A DNA stretch of 64,000 nt, from contig NZ_FOET01000001.1 of assembly GCF_900110735.1 (NCBI RefSeq), forward strand, positions 620,001 to 684,000, in the 5' to 3' direction. A model generated the notes under the pieces. That model did no database searches. It was not told the origin of the DNA and saw only the letters and a list, made by a program, of their open reading frames with translations. A program made the translations under genes and the position numbers. Below, piece after piece: positions 25,189 through 34,317 of the stretch. The stretch comes from Streptomyces radiopugnans (GTDB lineage Bacteria; Actinomycetota; Actinomycetes; Streptomycetales; Streptomycetaceae). Positions within the stretch are counted from its first letter, which is position 1. The number at the start of each line of letters is the position of its first letter.

Positions 25189-25998
25189 TCAGCCGCGCAG
25201 CTCCGCCGTGCAGCACTTCACACTGCCGCCGCCCTTGAGCAGCTCGCCCAGGTCGACGCCGATCGGCTCGTAACCGCGCTCGCGCAGCGGCTCGAACAGC
25301 CCCACCGCCGCCTGGGGCAGCAGCACGTGGCGCCCGTCGCTGACCGCGTTCAGGCCGAAGGCGCGGGCGTCGTCCTCCCCGGCGGTGATCGCATCGGGGA
25401 AGAGCCGGGCCAGCACCGCCCGGCTGCCGGGCGAGAACGCCCGCGGGTAGTACATGACGGCGTCGTCGCGGGTGTCGTCCAGCACGCACAGCGCCGTGTC
25501 CAGGTGGTAGAAGCGCGGGTCCACCAGATCCAGGCCGACGACCGGGCGGCCGAAGAACTCCTGCGCCTCCGGGTGGGACAGCGGACTGCTGCGGAAGCCG
25601 CGCCCGGCCAGCAGCCAGGAGGCGGTGACGGCGAAGTCGCCCTCGCCCTCGTTGACGTGTTCCGGCTCGCGCACCTCCGTGAAGCCCCGTTCCCGGTACC
25701 ACTCCCGGTGCACCGCGGCCTCCCGCGCCCGCTCCGGATGGGCGAAGCGGGCGCCCAGCACCCGGCCGTCGACGACGAGCGCGCCGTTGGCGGCGTACAC
25801 CATGTCGGGCAGCTCCGGGTCGGGCACCAGTTCCTCGACGGTGTGGCCGAGCGCGCGGTAGGTGTCGCGCAGGGACTCCCACTGGGCCACGGCCAGCGGG
25901 AGGTCCACGGGTTTGGCGGGATCCATCCACGGGTTGATGGAGTAGGTGACCGCGAAGTACGCCGGTGGGCACATCAGATAGCGGCGGGGTGTGTACAC
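25189..25998 (-). CDS. Dimethylargininase-like amidinohydrolase
   Basis: A 269-residue protein of the arginine deiminase/dimethylarginine dimethylaminohydrolase fold. Motifs seen are MCPPAYFAVTYSINPWM at the N-terminus, LPDMVYAANGALV, EGEGDFAVTASWLLAGRGFR, the catalytic His in FYHLDTALCVLDD, and the nucleophilic Cys in GGGSVKCCTAEL near the C-terminus. It would hydrolyse arginine or methylarginine to citrulline and an amine. The GTG at 25998 has GAGGAG six bases upstream; an ATG at 26061 would add 21 residues without a good site. Ornithine aminotransferase and Lrp genes, often its neighbours, are absent here. Confidence 0.85.
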   Translation of the reverse strand: MYTPRRYLMCPPAYFAVTYSINPWMDPAKPVDLPLAVAQWESLRDTYRALGHTVEELVPDPELPDMVYAANGALVVDGRVLGARFAHPERAREAAVHREWYRERGFTEVREPEHVNEGEGDFAVTASWLLAGRGFRSSPLSHPEAQEFFGRPVVGLDLVDPRFYHLDTALCVLDDTRDDAVMYYPRAFSPGSRAVLARLFPDAITAGEDDARAFGLNAVSDGRHVLLPQAAVGLFEPLRERGYEPIGVDLGELLKGGGSVKCCTAELRG

Positions 25999-26061
25999 GG
26001 AGGGCTCCTCACAGGATCGCTGTGTGCCGGAGGTGTCGCGCTGTGTCAGCACATGGTCCAC

Positions 26062-26451
26062 CCGGCCGGGCCCTCATGTCCCGCAGGATAGGAGGATTTC
26101 CGCTGTACGGCGCAGAACCGCCCCCGGCGGGGGCGGGCGGGCTGTGACCATCGCGACCGCCGTTCGATTACTCATCGGGGGCGCGGAAGGAGCAGGATGG
26201 AAACGGCCGCCCGGGATCCGCGGATTCCGCCCGGCCGAAGGCGCTCGGTTTCGTACCCTCGAAGCCCACGGCTCTGGTCGCGAGTGGAGCGGTACGCGGC
26301 CTCCGCTCCCCTCCCGCGAGGAGGGGTTCCCCAACCCGGAGGTCGCGGTCCGGACCGCCCCGATGCCTTGCGAGACTGGCCGAAAGCACCGCAAACCAGG
26401 GAAGTGATTCCCCCACAGGCCGAGGCCGGTGGTTCCCGCGCTAGGAGTCCG
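26062..26451. other. Non-coding stretch between divergent genes
   Basis: This stretch holds a hairpin (26118-26125 with 26129-26136, 3-nt loop) and a GGAG site before an in-frame ATG at 26197 that could extend the next gene by 85 Arg/Pro-rich residues. No tRNA or other gene was recognised. Confidence 0.5.
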
Positions 26452-27189
26452 ATGGAACGCGAAAGCAGATTCTCCCGGTGGCTGCGCCGACGCTCCCGCG
26501 GCGGTGCGCACGCGAGCGCCGTGCAGGAAGCGGCCCGCCTCCGGGAGGACCTGCTGCTGACGGCCGCCGCCGCGGGCTTCCCCCTGGCACCCGCCGCGCA
26601 CCCCGAGGGCTACGGCTGCTCCTGCGACCGGATCGGCTGCCCCACCCCCGGCCGGCACCCGGTCTCCTTCGCCTGGCAGACGCAGGCCACCACCGACCCC
26701 GAGCAGATCGCCCGCTGGGCCGCCGGCCAGCCGTCGGCCAACTTCATCACCGCCACCGGCCGCACCCACGACGTGCTGGACGTGCCCGTGGGCGCGGGGC
26801 GGGCCGCGCTGGAGCGGCTGGAGGCCGAGGGCGTCGAGGTCGGGCCGGTGGCGGTGTGCGGCACCGATCCCTGGTCGGGGCGGATGCTGTTCTTCACCGC
26901 CACCCGCGGCACCCCGGACGACGAGGACGAGTGGTGGCCGTGCGAGCTGGACTGCCATCCCGAGACCCTGGACGACCATCCGGGCCTGCGGTGGCACTGC
27001 CGCGGCAGCTATGTGCTCGTACCCCCGGCCCGGCTGCCCGGCGACGACTCCGAATCGGCGGTGGGCTGGCTGCGCGCCCCCGAGCGTCCGCTGCCCGACC
27101 CGCTGACGATGCTGGAGGCGCTGACGGACGCGTGCGCCGCGCACGCGCAGGAGGAGCCGGACCACACCGCTCCCTGGCCGGTGCGCTGA
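26452..27189 (+). CDS. Bifunctional DNA primase/polymerase N-terminal-domain protein
   Basis: A 245-residue protein resembling the Prim-Pol domain without an attached helicase. It has AGFPLAPAAHPEGYGC, paired Cys (CSCDRIGCPTPGRHP) of a small zinc-binding insertion, ARWAAGQPSANFITATG, and RLLFFTATRG-like RMLFFTATRGTP. The canonical acidic DxD of active Prim-Pols is not obvious: the usual position reads VLDVPVG, so catalysis is doubtful. Such chromosomal stand-alone copies are common in Streptomyces. The ATG at 26452 has TAGGAG upstream. It is not part of a mobile element as far as can be seen. Confidence 0.75.
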   Translation: MERESRFSRWLRRRSRGGAHASAVQEAARLREDLLLTAAAAGFPLAPAAHPEGYGCSCDRIGCPTPGRHPVSFAWQTQATTDPEQIARWAAGQPSANFITATGRTHDVLDVPVGAGRAALERLEAEGVEVGPVAVCGTDPWSGRMLFFTATRGTPDDEDEWWPCELDCHPETLDDHPGLRWHCRGSYVLVPPARLPGDDSESAVGWLRAPERPLPDPLTMLEALTDACAAHAQEEPDHTAPWPVR

Positions 27190-27231
27190 ACCGGCGCGCT
27201 GACGGCGCGCGGGCCGGGGCCGCCGCCGGGG

Positions 27232-28242
27232 TCACTCGCCCTTGGCGCCCGTCAGACGCTGGAGGCGGTACACCAGCGTGACCCTCGGGTCGTCGGCGTC
27301 GGCGGGGGGCACGGCCGCCGCCTGGAGGCCGAGGCGGACGTACGTCACCGACTGCTGCGGCGTGCCCTCCATCAGGGCCTTGACATAGGGGTCCTTGACC
27401 TGCGGCTTGTAGCCCTGGGGCACGGTCTGCCGCATCTGGTGGTGGGTGGTGAAGAAGACCAGCGCCCCGCCGTCCTCGGTGCGCAGCCCCACCGGCGCGA
27501 ACCGCGCGTCCCGGGCCGGGAGGTCGGCCCACTGGGTGCGGGCGCCCGGGCTCGCCGCCGTCTTCCTCCGCTCCTGGCGCAGGGCGCTGGTCGCCGGGCC
27601 GTCGGCGAAGGCGTCGCCGCCCTCGCGCAGATAGTCCGTGTACGCCTTGCCCAGGTCCTTCGGCGCGACGGCCAGCCGGGCCGACGCGCCCGCGGGGACG
27701 GCCCGTACGTGGCCCTCGCCGTCCTCGGCGAACTCCGGCACGGCGGAGGCGTCCAGCACCGACAGATAGGACGCCTTCCACTTCTCCTCCACGCCGTTCC
27801 TGGTGAAGACCAGCAGCCAGCGCTTGCCGGGGCTCTGGCTGGAGGCGGTGTCGGCGACGAAGAACTTCGGCCAGCCGGCCTGCCGCGGTATCAGGAAGCG
27901 GGCGTCGGTCAGCTCCAGGTCCCGGTGGTCGGGGCTGCCGTCGGGGTGGACGGCGCGGCGGGCCCGCAGCCCGGCCTGGTCGACGGCGCCCAGCGCACCC
28001 GTCTCGATGGTGGCGTTAAGGGAGGCGTCGTGGGTGCGGTTGGCCTCGTTGTTGGTCTCGGTGAAGTGGTCGAGGACCTTCGCGGCCTCCGCCTCGGTCA
28101 CCGCCGGGACCACGGCCCTCTCGCCGTGCACCGTGACGCAGCCCGGCAGTACCGCCAGTCCGGCCAGCACCGCCGCCAGCGCCACAGCGCCCCTGAGCCC
28201 ACGCGCCCTCGTCCGCACTCTCCTCGACCCCTCCCGGACCAT
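27232..28242 (-). CDS. Predicted lipoprotein of unknown function
   Basis: A 336-residue secreted protein with an Arg-rich n-region, a hydrophobic stretch (GAVALAAVLAGLAVLPGC) and a lipobox LPGC near residue 35, so it should be lipid-anchored outside the membrane. The mature part has no recognised domain; HFTETNNEANRTHDASL and WLLVFTRNGVEEKWKASYL recur in Streptomyces hypothetical proteins of this type. GTG 28245 or ATG 28242 may be the start. It lies downstream of the mannanase gene on the same strand but beyond a strong terminator, so it is probably transcribed separately. It converges with the Prim-Pol-like gene. Confidence 0.75.
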   Translation of the reverse strand: MVREGSRRVRTRARGLRGAVALAAVLAGLAVLPGCVTVHGERAVVPAVTEAEAAKVLDHFTETNNEANRTHDASLNATIETGALGAVDQAGLRARRAVHPDGSPDHRDLELTDARFLIPRQAGWPKFFVADTASSQSPGKRWLLVFTRNGVEEKWKASYLSVLDASAVPEFAEDGEGHVRAVPAGASARLAVAPKDLGKAYTDYLREGGDAFADGPATSALRQERRKTAASPGARTQWADLPARDARFAPVGLRTEDGGALVFFTTHHQMRQTVPQGYKPQVKDPYVKALMEGTPQQSVTYVRLGLQAAAVPPADADDPRVTLVYRLQRLTGAKGE

Positions 28243-28301
28243 CACGAGGCTTTCGGCCCGAACCCTACCGGTGCCCCGCGGGGGCCGGACGACGGGACGG
28301 G

Positions 28302-28362
28302 CCGCGGACCGTCGCGGGGTGGCCCCGGCCCCTCCCCGCGACGGTCCGCGGGGAGGGGCCGG
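28302..28362 (-). terminator. Two overlapping alternative hairpins after the mannanase gene
   Basis: A perfect 18-bp stem (28302-28319 with 28334-28351) overlaps a perfect 13-bp stem (28325-28337 with 28350-28362). The two cannot form together. Position and strength suggest a terminator for the mannanase transcript. Confidence 0.7.
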
Positions 28363-28406
28363 GAGCCGTCACACCGGCCGAACGGCGGCACGCCTCACGG
28401 CCGGCG

Positions 28407-30053
28407 TCAGGGCGCCGTGCAGGCGGCGCCGTCGAGCGTGAACGCGTCGGGGGCGGTGTTGCCGCCGTTCCAGGTGCCGGTGAAACCGATGGTCACCGAG
28501 CCGCCCGCCGGGATGTTCGCGGTGTACGAGGCGGGCTTGACGGTGACGGACGCCCCGCTCTGGCTCGGGGTGCCGCCCCACATGTTGGTGATGGTCTGGC
28601 CGTCGGCGAACCGCCAGCCCAGCGTCCAGCCGCCGATCGCGGACGAGCCGGTGTTGCGGACGGTCACCTCGCCCTGGAAGCCGCCCTGCCACTGGCCGAC
28701 GATCCGGTAGGCGACCGAGCAGGAGCCCGGCGCGGGGTCGCCGCCCCGGCTCGTGGTGACGTTCACCGTCGCCGAGCGCTCGGAGCGGTTGCCCGCCGCG
28801 TCCCGCGCGTACACGGCGAAGGTGTAGGAGGTGCCGGCCGTCAGACCGGTGATCTGCGCCGAGGTGCCCGCGACGCTCCGCACGGCCGTCTCGGAGGCGC
28901 CGTCGACGCGCACCACGTCGTAGCCGGTCACCCCGGTGTCGTCGGAGGAGGCCGCCCAGGACAGGGCGACGCCGGTGGAGGTCACGCCGGAGGCCGCCGG
29001 GGCGCCCGGCCTGGTGGGGGCGGTGGTGTCGCCCGGACCGCCGGAGCCGCCGTAGACGGTGGCCTCCTTCGCGGTCGCGGCGATGCCGTTCGCGCCGTTG
29101 AAGAGGCGCTCGCCCCAGCTCGTCATGGCGTCCGGGTCGAAGCCCTCGACCATGTCCAGGTACTCGACGCCGCCGCCGTTGCCGCTCCAGGACCAGCCCA
29201 GGTAGCCCAGGCCGAGCTGCTCGGTGGTGGCCAGGATCGCGTCCTCGTCCGGGTTCCCGTCACTGTGGTCGTGACCGAACTCGCCCACCAGGATCGGCAG
29301 TCCGGCGTCGACGAAGCGGCCCAGGTAGTCCCGCACCTCGGCGGCGGTGTCGAAGACGCCGTACATGTGGACGGAGAACACGGTGTTGCGGTCGGGGTCG
29401 GCGGCGAAGACCGACCCGGCGTTGTCGCGCATGGTGAACGACCAGTCCTGGCCCCAGTTGGGGGCGTCGACCATCAGGGCGTGGTCGAACCCGGCGTCGC
29501 GCAGCTTCCGGATGGCGCCCCTGGTGTCGTCGGCCCAGCTCTGGTAGCCGCTGTTGCCGTGCGGCTCGTTGCCGATGTTGACGACGATGTAGTCCTCCTG
29601 GCCCTCCAGCGCGCTCTTGACGCTGATCCAGTAGTCCGCCGCCCGGTCCAGGGAGGCCGCGCCGCTCTGCTCGCCGTAGCCGGTGGTGTCGTGCACCTCC
29701 AGCACGCAGATCAGCCGGTTGGCCTTGCACTCGGAGACGACGTTCGCCACGTCGGAGGCGTCGTTGCGCGTCCAGCGGTCGCCGCTGCTGAGCACGACCC
29801 GCACGGTGTTGGCGCCCTTGGCCTTGATGTGGGCCAGGGAGTCGAGCTCGCCGGTGTACCAGGTGTGGGCGTGGTTGACGCCCCGCATCACGAAGTCGTT
29901 CCCGTTGCCCTCCAGCAGGCGCCCGCCGCTGACGTGGAGGCCGGTCGCGTCCTCCGGGGCGGCCTGCGCGGCCTGGCCCAGGCCGGACAGCGGCAGCAGT
30001 AAGCCGAGGAGGGCGCCCGAGGCGGCGGCCCTGCGGGTGGTGCGTGGTCTCAT
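28407..30053 (-). CDS. Secreted endo-beta-mannanase (GH5) with FN3 and CBM2 domains
   Basis: A 548-residue exported enzyme. The signal peptide is residues 1-31 (RRAAASGALLGLLLPL, cleavage after QAA). The GH5 catalytic domain covers about 36-335, with RGVNHAHTWYTG typical of actinobacterial subfamily 8 mannanases, acid/base Glu in VNIGNEPHGN and nucleophile Glu in PILVGEFGHDH. A fibronectin type III linker spans about 350-435. A family 2 cellulose-binding module is at the C-terminus (CSVAYRIVGQWQGGF ... WNGGNTAP). It hydrolyses mannan in plant biomass. A CebR-like operator lies 74 nt upstream, so induction by cello- or manno-oligosaccharides is likely. Confidence 0.92.
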   Translation of the reverse strand: MRPRTTRRAAASGALLGLLLPLSGLGQAAQAAPEDATGLHVSGGRLLEGNGNDFVMRGVNHAHTWYTGELDSLAHIKAKGANTVRVVLSSGDRWTRNDASDVANVVSECKANRLICVLEVHDTTGYGEQSGAASLDRAADYWISVKSALEGQEDYIVVNIGNEPHGNSGYQSWADDTRGAIRKLRDAGFDHALMVDAPNWGQDWSFTMRDNAGSVFAADPDRNTVFSVHMYGVFDTAAEVRDYLGRFVDAGLPILVGEFGHDHSDGNPDEDAILATTEQLGLGYLGWSWSGNGGGVEYLDMVEGFDPDAMTSWGERLFNGANGIAATAKEATVYGGSGGPGDTTAPTRPGAPAASGVTSTGVALSWAASSDDTGVTGYDVVRVDGASETAVRSVAGTSAQITGLTAGTSYTFAVYARDAAGNRSERSATVNVTTSRGGDPAPGSCSVAYRIVGQWQGGFQGEVTVRNTGSSAIGGWTLGWRFADGQTITNMWGGTPSQSGASVTVKPASYTANIPAGGSVTIGFTGTWNGGNTAPDAFTLDGAACTAP

Positions 30054-30126
30054 CTCTCACTCCAGTGAGCCGTATGACTGACAACGATGTCAGACCGGAG
30101 AGGGGCGAGCGCCCCGCGGTCTGGTG

Positions 30127-30140
30127 TGGAAGCGCTCCCA
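30127..30140. promoter_or_regulatory. CebR-like (LacI-family) operator upstream of mannanase
   Basis: TGGAAGCGCTCCCA differs at one base from the 14-bp palindrome TGGGAGCGCTCCCA known to bind CebR and to control cellulase genes in Streptomyces. It is well placed upstream of the gene starting at 30053. Confidence 0.75.
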
Positions 30141-30199
30141 ACCAATCGCCGACGCCGATGCCGCGTCAAGAGGTGTGACACGGATCGGTTCCGGATCCG

Positions 30200-30865
30200 T
30201 CAGGCGCTGAGCGGGAACTCCTCGCCCAGCTCGCGGAAGACGGCGGTGTTCAGCGCGAAGGCGCGCCGGCACTCCTCGGCGATCCGCTGCTTCTCCAGGT
30301 CGTCCACCGGCACCGCGTCCAGCGCCGCCCGGTACTCGCGCTTGAACGCGGCCGGGTTGTCGATCCCCTCGAAGACGTAGAAGCGCACACCGTCGCCCTT
30401 GCGCGCGAAGCCCCAGGCCTTCTCGGCCTTGCCCCGGATGATCTGGCCGCCGGACAGATCGCCCAGGTAACGGGTGTAGTGGTGCGCGACGTAACCGCCC
30501 GGCCACTCGCGGACCAGGCGGGCGACCCGCCCGGCGTACGCGGCCGTCGCGGGCAGCGGGACCAGCGACCCGCGCCAGCCCTCCCCGCCGTGCAGATGGG
30601 TCAGATCGCGCTCCAGGGAGGCGGTACGGGCCAGCTCGGGCCGCAGGAACGGTCCTGCCACCGGATCACCGGCCAGCCCCTCCGCCCCGTCCTCCAGCGC
30701 GCGGTAGACGAACCACAGCTGCTCGGTGTAGCGCCGGTAGGCATCCACCCCCAGCCTGCCGCCCAGCAGGGCGCCCATGAACGCGGACCCCTCCGCCTCC
30801 GTGTGCTGCTGCCGGGAGGCCTCGCGGATGAGGACGGAGAACGGAGTCGTGGCGGACGCGACCAA
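30200..30865 (-). CDS. Biliverdin-producing heme oxygenase
   Basis: A 221-residue HO-1-like heme oxygenase. The proximal His lies in SRQQHTEAEGSAFM near residue 20, and the distal helix has the diagnostic YLGDLSGGQIIRG near residue 135. It cleaves heme to biliverdin, CO and iron, usually for iron acquisition. A TTG start at 30865 is proposed: GGAGG lies six bases upstream and the first residues (SATTPFSVLIREAS) match the family N-terminus, while the frame beyond lacks a better start. No heme transporter is adjacent. It lies 122 nt after map on the same strand. Confidence 0.88.
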   Translation of the reverse strand: MVASATTPFSVLIREASRQQHTEAEGSAFMGALLGGRLGVDAYRRYTEQLWFVYRALEDGAEGLAGDPVAGPFLRPELARTASLERDLTHLHGGEGWRGSLVPLPATAAYAGRVARLVREWPGGYVAHHYTRYLGDLSGGQIIRGKAEKAWGFARKGDGVRFYVFEGIDNPAAFKREYRAALDAVPVDDLEKQRIAEECRRAFALNTAVFRELGEEFPLSA

Positions 30866-30987
30866 GGCGGGCCTCCGGGGACCAGACGGCGAAGAGGACG
30901 GCACCACCGGGATGCCGCCGGACCCGACCGATTCTCGCCGACCGGACCCGCAAGTCAACGTCTTCCCGACAGCTTGTCGGAAAACCG

Positions 30988-31845
30988 TCAGGGAAGCGTC
31001 AGGATCTCGGCCCCCGAGTCGGTGACGACGAGCGTGTGCTCGAACTGAGCCGTCCGCTTCCGGTCCTTGGTCACCACCGTCCAGCCGTCCTGCCACATCT
31101 CCCACTCGTGCGTGCCCAGCGTCAGCATCGGCTCGATGGTGAACGTCATGCCGGGCTTCATCACCGTCGTCGCCCGCGGGTCGTCGTAGTGGGGGATGAT
31201 CAGGCCGGAGTGGAACGAGCTGTTGATGCCGTGCCCGGTGAAGTCGCGCACCACCCCGTACCCGAAGCGCTTGGCGTACGACTCGATGACCCGTCCGATG
31301 ACGTTGATCTGCCGGCCCGGCCGCACCGCCTTGATCGCGCGGTTCAGCGACTCCCGCGTCCGCTCCACCAGCAGCCGCGACTCCTCGTCCACGTCCCCGC
31401 ACAGGTAGGTGGCGTTGTTGTCCCCGTGCACACCGTGGATGTACGCGGTCACGTCCAGGTTCACGATGTCGCCGTCGCGCAGGACGGTGGAGTCCGGGAT
31501 GCCGTGGCAGATGACCTCGTTGACCGAGGTGCACAGCGACTTGGGGAACTTCCGGTACCCCAGCGTCGAGGGGTAGGCGCCGTGGTCGCACAGGTACTCG
31601 TGCGCGACCTCGTCCAGCTTGTCGGTGGTCACGCCGGGGGCGATGTGCCTCGCGGCCTCCGCCATGGCGCGGGCGGCGATCCGCCCCGCGATCCGCATCT
31701 TCTCGACCGTTTCGGAGTCCTGCACCTCGGGGCCGGTGTACGGCGTGGGGGCGTCCTTGCCCACGTACTCCGGGCGGGGGATCGAGGCGGGCACGTTGCG
31801 GTGCGGGGAGAGGGTGCCGGGAACGAGAAGCGACTGGCCAGACAT
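30988..31845 (-). CDS. map: Type I methionine aminopeptidase
   Basis: A 285-residue MetAP with an N-terminal extension of about 40 residues ([20 protein letters not shown]) of the kind seen in actinobacterial MetAP1c. The catalytic His is in [10 protein letters not shown] and the metal ligands are Asp in [19 protein letters not shown], His in GHGINSSFH, Glu in [10 protein letters not shown] and Glu in [10 protein letters not shown]. It removes the initiator Met from nascent proteins. The ATG at 31845 starts 53 nt from the divergent small gene at 31899, so they share a promoter region. Confidence 0.95.
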   Translation of the reverse strand: MSGQSLLVPGTLSPHRNVPASIPRPEYVGKDAPTPYTGPEVQDSETVEKMRIAGRIAARAMAEAARHIAPGVTTDKLDEVAHEYLCDHGAYPSTLGYRKFPKSLCTSVNEVICHGIPDSTVLRDGDIVNLDVTAYIHGVHGDNNATYLCGDVDEESRLLVERTRESLNRAIKAVRPGRQINVIGRVIESYAKRFGYGVVRDFTGHGINSSFHSGLIIPHYDDPRATTVMKPGMTFTIEPMLTLGTHEWEMWQDGWTVVTKDRKRTAQFEHTLVVTDSGAEILTLP

Positions 31846-31898
31846 GTGCGCGAGTCTAACCGCGGTAGGCGGCGCCCAGGCGGGGCAGCATGGATCAC

Positions 31899-32126
31899 AT
31901 GGCACTCTTCAAGCGCAAGGCGACCGGCAAGCCCGGCGAGTGGTTCTACTGCCTGGAGCACCACGAGGTCGAGGAGGGGCCCGAGTGCCCGGCCAAGGAC
32001 CGCATGGGGCCGTACACCTCCCGCACCGAGGCCGAGCACGCGATGGAGACCGCCCGCGAACGCAACGTCCAGTGGGAGAACGATCCCCGCTGGAGCGACC
32101 CCGCTGCGCGGGGCGACGCGGACTGA
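31899..32126 (+). CDS. Small conserved actinobacterial protein
   Basis: A 75-residue, hydrophilic protein of unknown function: [18 protein letters not shown], then [20 protein letters not shown] and [17 protein letters not shown]. Two Cys (in FYCLEHH and GPECPAK) could bind a metal. The [10 protein letters not shown] segment looks like the short strand-helix found in SPOR-like proteins, but this is weak. It could also start at ATG 31890. It is conserved next to map in Streptomyces to my recollection. Confidence 0.7.
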   Translation: MALFKRKATGKPGEWFYCLEHHEVEEGPECPAKDRMGPYTSRTEAEHAMETARERNVQWENDPRWSDPAARGDAD

Positions 32127-32295
32127 CGGGGTGCGCCGTCCCGGCGCCCGCGCCGGGCCACCGGCGGGACGCGGCCCCATGCCGTCCCCGCACTCCCCCA
32201 CGTCCGCACCCGGGCGACGGCCTCGTACCGCCTCCGCGCCCGGGGGCGCGCCACCGTCCGTCCGCACCCGGCCCCCACCGCACCCCGGTCCACGC

Positions 32296-33012
32296 TCAGA
32301 TGTCGGTGAGCCGCACTCCCGCGTGCGCCTTGTAACGCCGGTTGACCGAGATCAGGTTGGCGACCAGCGACTCCACCTGGTGCGCGTTGCGCAGCCGGCC
32401 AGCGAACACGCCGCGCATCCCCGGGATGCGCCCCGCCAGCGCCTGGACGATCTCGCAGTCGGCCCGTACCTCCCCCAGCACCATCACGTCGGTCTCGATC
32501 TCCTCGATCTCCGGATCCCGCAGCAGGACGGCCGACAGGTGGTGGAAGGCCGCGGTCACCCGCGAGTCCGGCAGCAGGGCGGCCGCCTGCTCCGCGGCGC
32601 TGCCCTCCTCCGGCTTCAGGGCGTAGGCGCCCTTCTTGTCGAAGCCGAGCGGGTTGACGCAGTCCACGACGAGCTTGCCCGCCAGTTCCCCGCGCAGGCT
32701 CTCCAGCGTCGCGGCGTGCCCCTCCCACGGCACCGCGACGATCACCACGTCGCTGCGGCGTGCGCACTCGGCGTTGTCCGCGCCCTCCACGCCCAGGCCC
32801 AGCTCCTCGGCCGCGGCCCGCGCCCGCTCGGCGGTCCGTGAGCCGAGGATCACCTTCTGGCCGGCCCGGGCCAGCCGGTACGCCAGGCCGCGACCCTGGT
32901 CACCGGTGCCGCCCAGCACACCGACCACCAGGCCGGAGACGTCCGGCAGCTCCCAGGGGTCCTTGGCGGGGGCCTTCTTCGGGGCGTCTGCGGAAGCATC
33001 GTTCGAGGTCAT
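32296..33012 (-). CDS. F420-dependent NADP+ oxidoreductase (Fno/NpdG)
   Basis: A 238-residue Rossmann protein of the F420H2:NADP+ oxidoreductase family. The nucleotide-binding motif is VGVLGGTGDQGRGLAYRLAR near residue 28, followed by VILGSRTAERA, where the Ser/Arg/Thr bind the NADP phosphate. AVPWEGH, VDCVNPLGFD and AAFHHLSAVLL are the F420-side motifs. It moves hydride between F420H2 and NADP+. The ATG at 33012 was preferred over an open upstream frame. An N-terminal extension of about 25 residues rich in Asp/Lys/Ala precedes the fold. It probably serves F420-dependent reductases elsewhere. Confidence 0.9.
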   Translation of the reverse strand: MTSNDASADAPKKAPAKDPWELPDVSGLVVGVLGGTGDQGRGLAYRLARAGQKVILGSRTAERARAAAEELGLGVEGADNAECARRSDVVIVAVPWEGHAATLESLRGELAGKLVVDCVNPLGFDKKGAYALKPEEGSAAEQAAALLPDSRVTAAFHHLSAVLLRDPEIEEIETDVMVLGEVRADCEIVQALAGRIPGMRGVFAGRLRNAHQVESLVANLISVNRRYKAHAGVRLTDI

Positions 33013-33269
33013 GCTTCCGATCCTGCCAGGGGCCCGGTGAACGGGCACCACCAGGGTTTACGGGCCGGGGTGCGGGCGGACGGTGGCGCGCCCCCGGGCG
33101 CGGGGGCGGTACGAGGCCGCGTTCCGCCGGTGGCCGGACGCGGAGGCGGTGCCGGGCCACGCCGGTGGCCCGGCGCGGGCGCGGGGACGGCGCCCCGGCG
33201 CGGGGACGGTGGGGGCGGATGGGGGACAATGGGACCGTCGTAACGCCGCAACCCCTGGAGCCCGACCCC

Positions 33270-33491
33270 ATGGCCCCCTCGTCCCCGACCCGACGACTCC
33301 CCCTGTTCGCCCTGGTCGTCTGCGGCCTCGCCGTCGTCGCGGCGGTGGTGTCCTTCGCGAAGGGGGCCTGGCCGGTGGGGATCGTCTGGGTCCTGCTGGC
33401 CGGGCTGTCGTCCAACATGGCCTGGTACTACGTGCGCCGCGCCAGGCTGGAGCGGGCCGCGGCCGAGGCGAACGGCGTCAACGGGGGATGA
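33270..33491 (+). CDS. Small membrane protein
   Basis: A 73-residue protein with two hydrophobic segments (LPLFALVVCGLAVVAAVVSF and WPVGIVWVLLAGLSSNMAWY) and a basic C-terminal tail (RRARLERAAAEANG). The ATG at 33270 has GGAG nine bases upstream. The function is unknown. Its end overlaps the end of the convergent M50 protease gene by 14 nt. The upstream stretch 33013-33269 is simple GC-rich sequence with near repeats but no gene. Confidence 0.7.
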   Translation: MAPSSPTRRLPLFALVVCGLAVVAAVVSFAKGAWPVGIVWVLLAGLSSNMAWYYVRRARLERAAAEANGVNGG

Positions 33492-34254
33492 AGACGTTCC
33501 GGGGCTCGCCCTCCCAGAAGCGGAAGTACTCCAGCCCGTAGGCGACCTCCTGCCAGGAGACGCCCAGGGCCTCCATCACGGTGTCGATGCCGCTCCAGAA
33601 GACGGCGTTGACCTCCGGGATCCACAGGCAGGCGAAGACCGCGAGGAGGCCGAAGGGGGCGAAGGGCTCCATTTGGCGGCGGGCCCTGGGCGAGAGCCAC
33701 GGTTCGAGGACGCCGTAGCCGTCCAGGCCGGGTACGGGCAGGAAGTTGAGGATCGCGGCCGTGACCTGGAGCATCGCCAGGAAGGCCAGCGCGCAGCGGA
33801 ACGCGATCGGCGCGCCGTCCAGCAGGCCCAGGAGGAAGGGCGCGGCCAGGGCGAGGGCGAGGGCGGCGTTGACCAGCGGCCCGGCCGCCGAGATCAGGCT
33901 GTGCTTGAGCCGGCCGCGGACGCGGTCGCGCTCGATGAAGACCGCGCCGCCGGGGAGGCCGATGCCGCCCATGATCACGAAGACCACGGGCAGGACGATG
34001 CTCAGCAGGGCGTGGGTGTACTTGAGGGGGTTCAGGGTGAGGTAGCCCTTGGCCCCGACGGATATGTCGCCGCCGTGCAGCGCGGTGCGCGCGTGCGCGT
34101 ACTCGTGCAGGCACAGGGAGACGATCCAGGCCGAGACCACGAAGAGGAACACCGCGACGCCGGTGTTCGCCGCGTAGTCCGCCCACACGCCCCAGGCCGA
34201 CACCCCCATGACGGTGACGAGCCCCAGGAACACGGGGCTGACCTGTCTGTTCAT
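33478..34254 (-). CDS. Site-2 protease-family (M50) membrane metalloprotease
   Basis: A 258-residue, six-segment membrane protein. The zinc site is HEYAH in VSLCLHEYAHARTALHGG near residue 50. The third ligand Asp lies in NFLPVPGLDGYGVLEPW near residue 175, the NPDG-like motif of the family. It lacks PDZ or CBS domains, like the short actinobacterial Rip-type proteins. It would cleave a membrane-embedded substrate such as an anti-sigma factor; none is adjacent. The Hsp20 gene lies 63 nt upstream on the same strand. Confidence 0.88.
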   Translation of the reverse strand: MNRQVSPVFLGLVTVMGVSAWGVWADYAANTGVAVFLFVVSAWIVSLCLHEYAHARTALHGGDISVGAKGYLTLNPLKYTHALLSIVLPVVFVIMGGIGLPGGAVFIERDRVRGRLKHSLISAAGPLVNAALALALAAPFLLGLLDGAPIAFRCALAFLAMLQVTAAILNFLPVPGLDGYGVLEPWLSPRARRQMEPFAPFGLLAVFACLWIPEVNAVFWSGIDTVMEALGVSWQEVAYGLEYFRFWEGEPRNVFIPR

Positions 34255-34317
34255 GGGGCCCGACCGTACCCGGCGCGATCGCCGGGGCGCGAGCCAGGGG
34301 CCCGCGCCCCGGTCGGC

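Noticed and set aside
26197..26451. 85-residue N-terminal extension of the Prim-Pol-like protein
   Set aside because: It has a fair GGAG site, but the residues are Arg/Pro-rich without structure-like pattern; ATG 26452 with TAGGAG is preferred. Not fully excluded.
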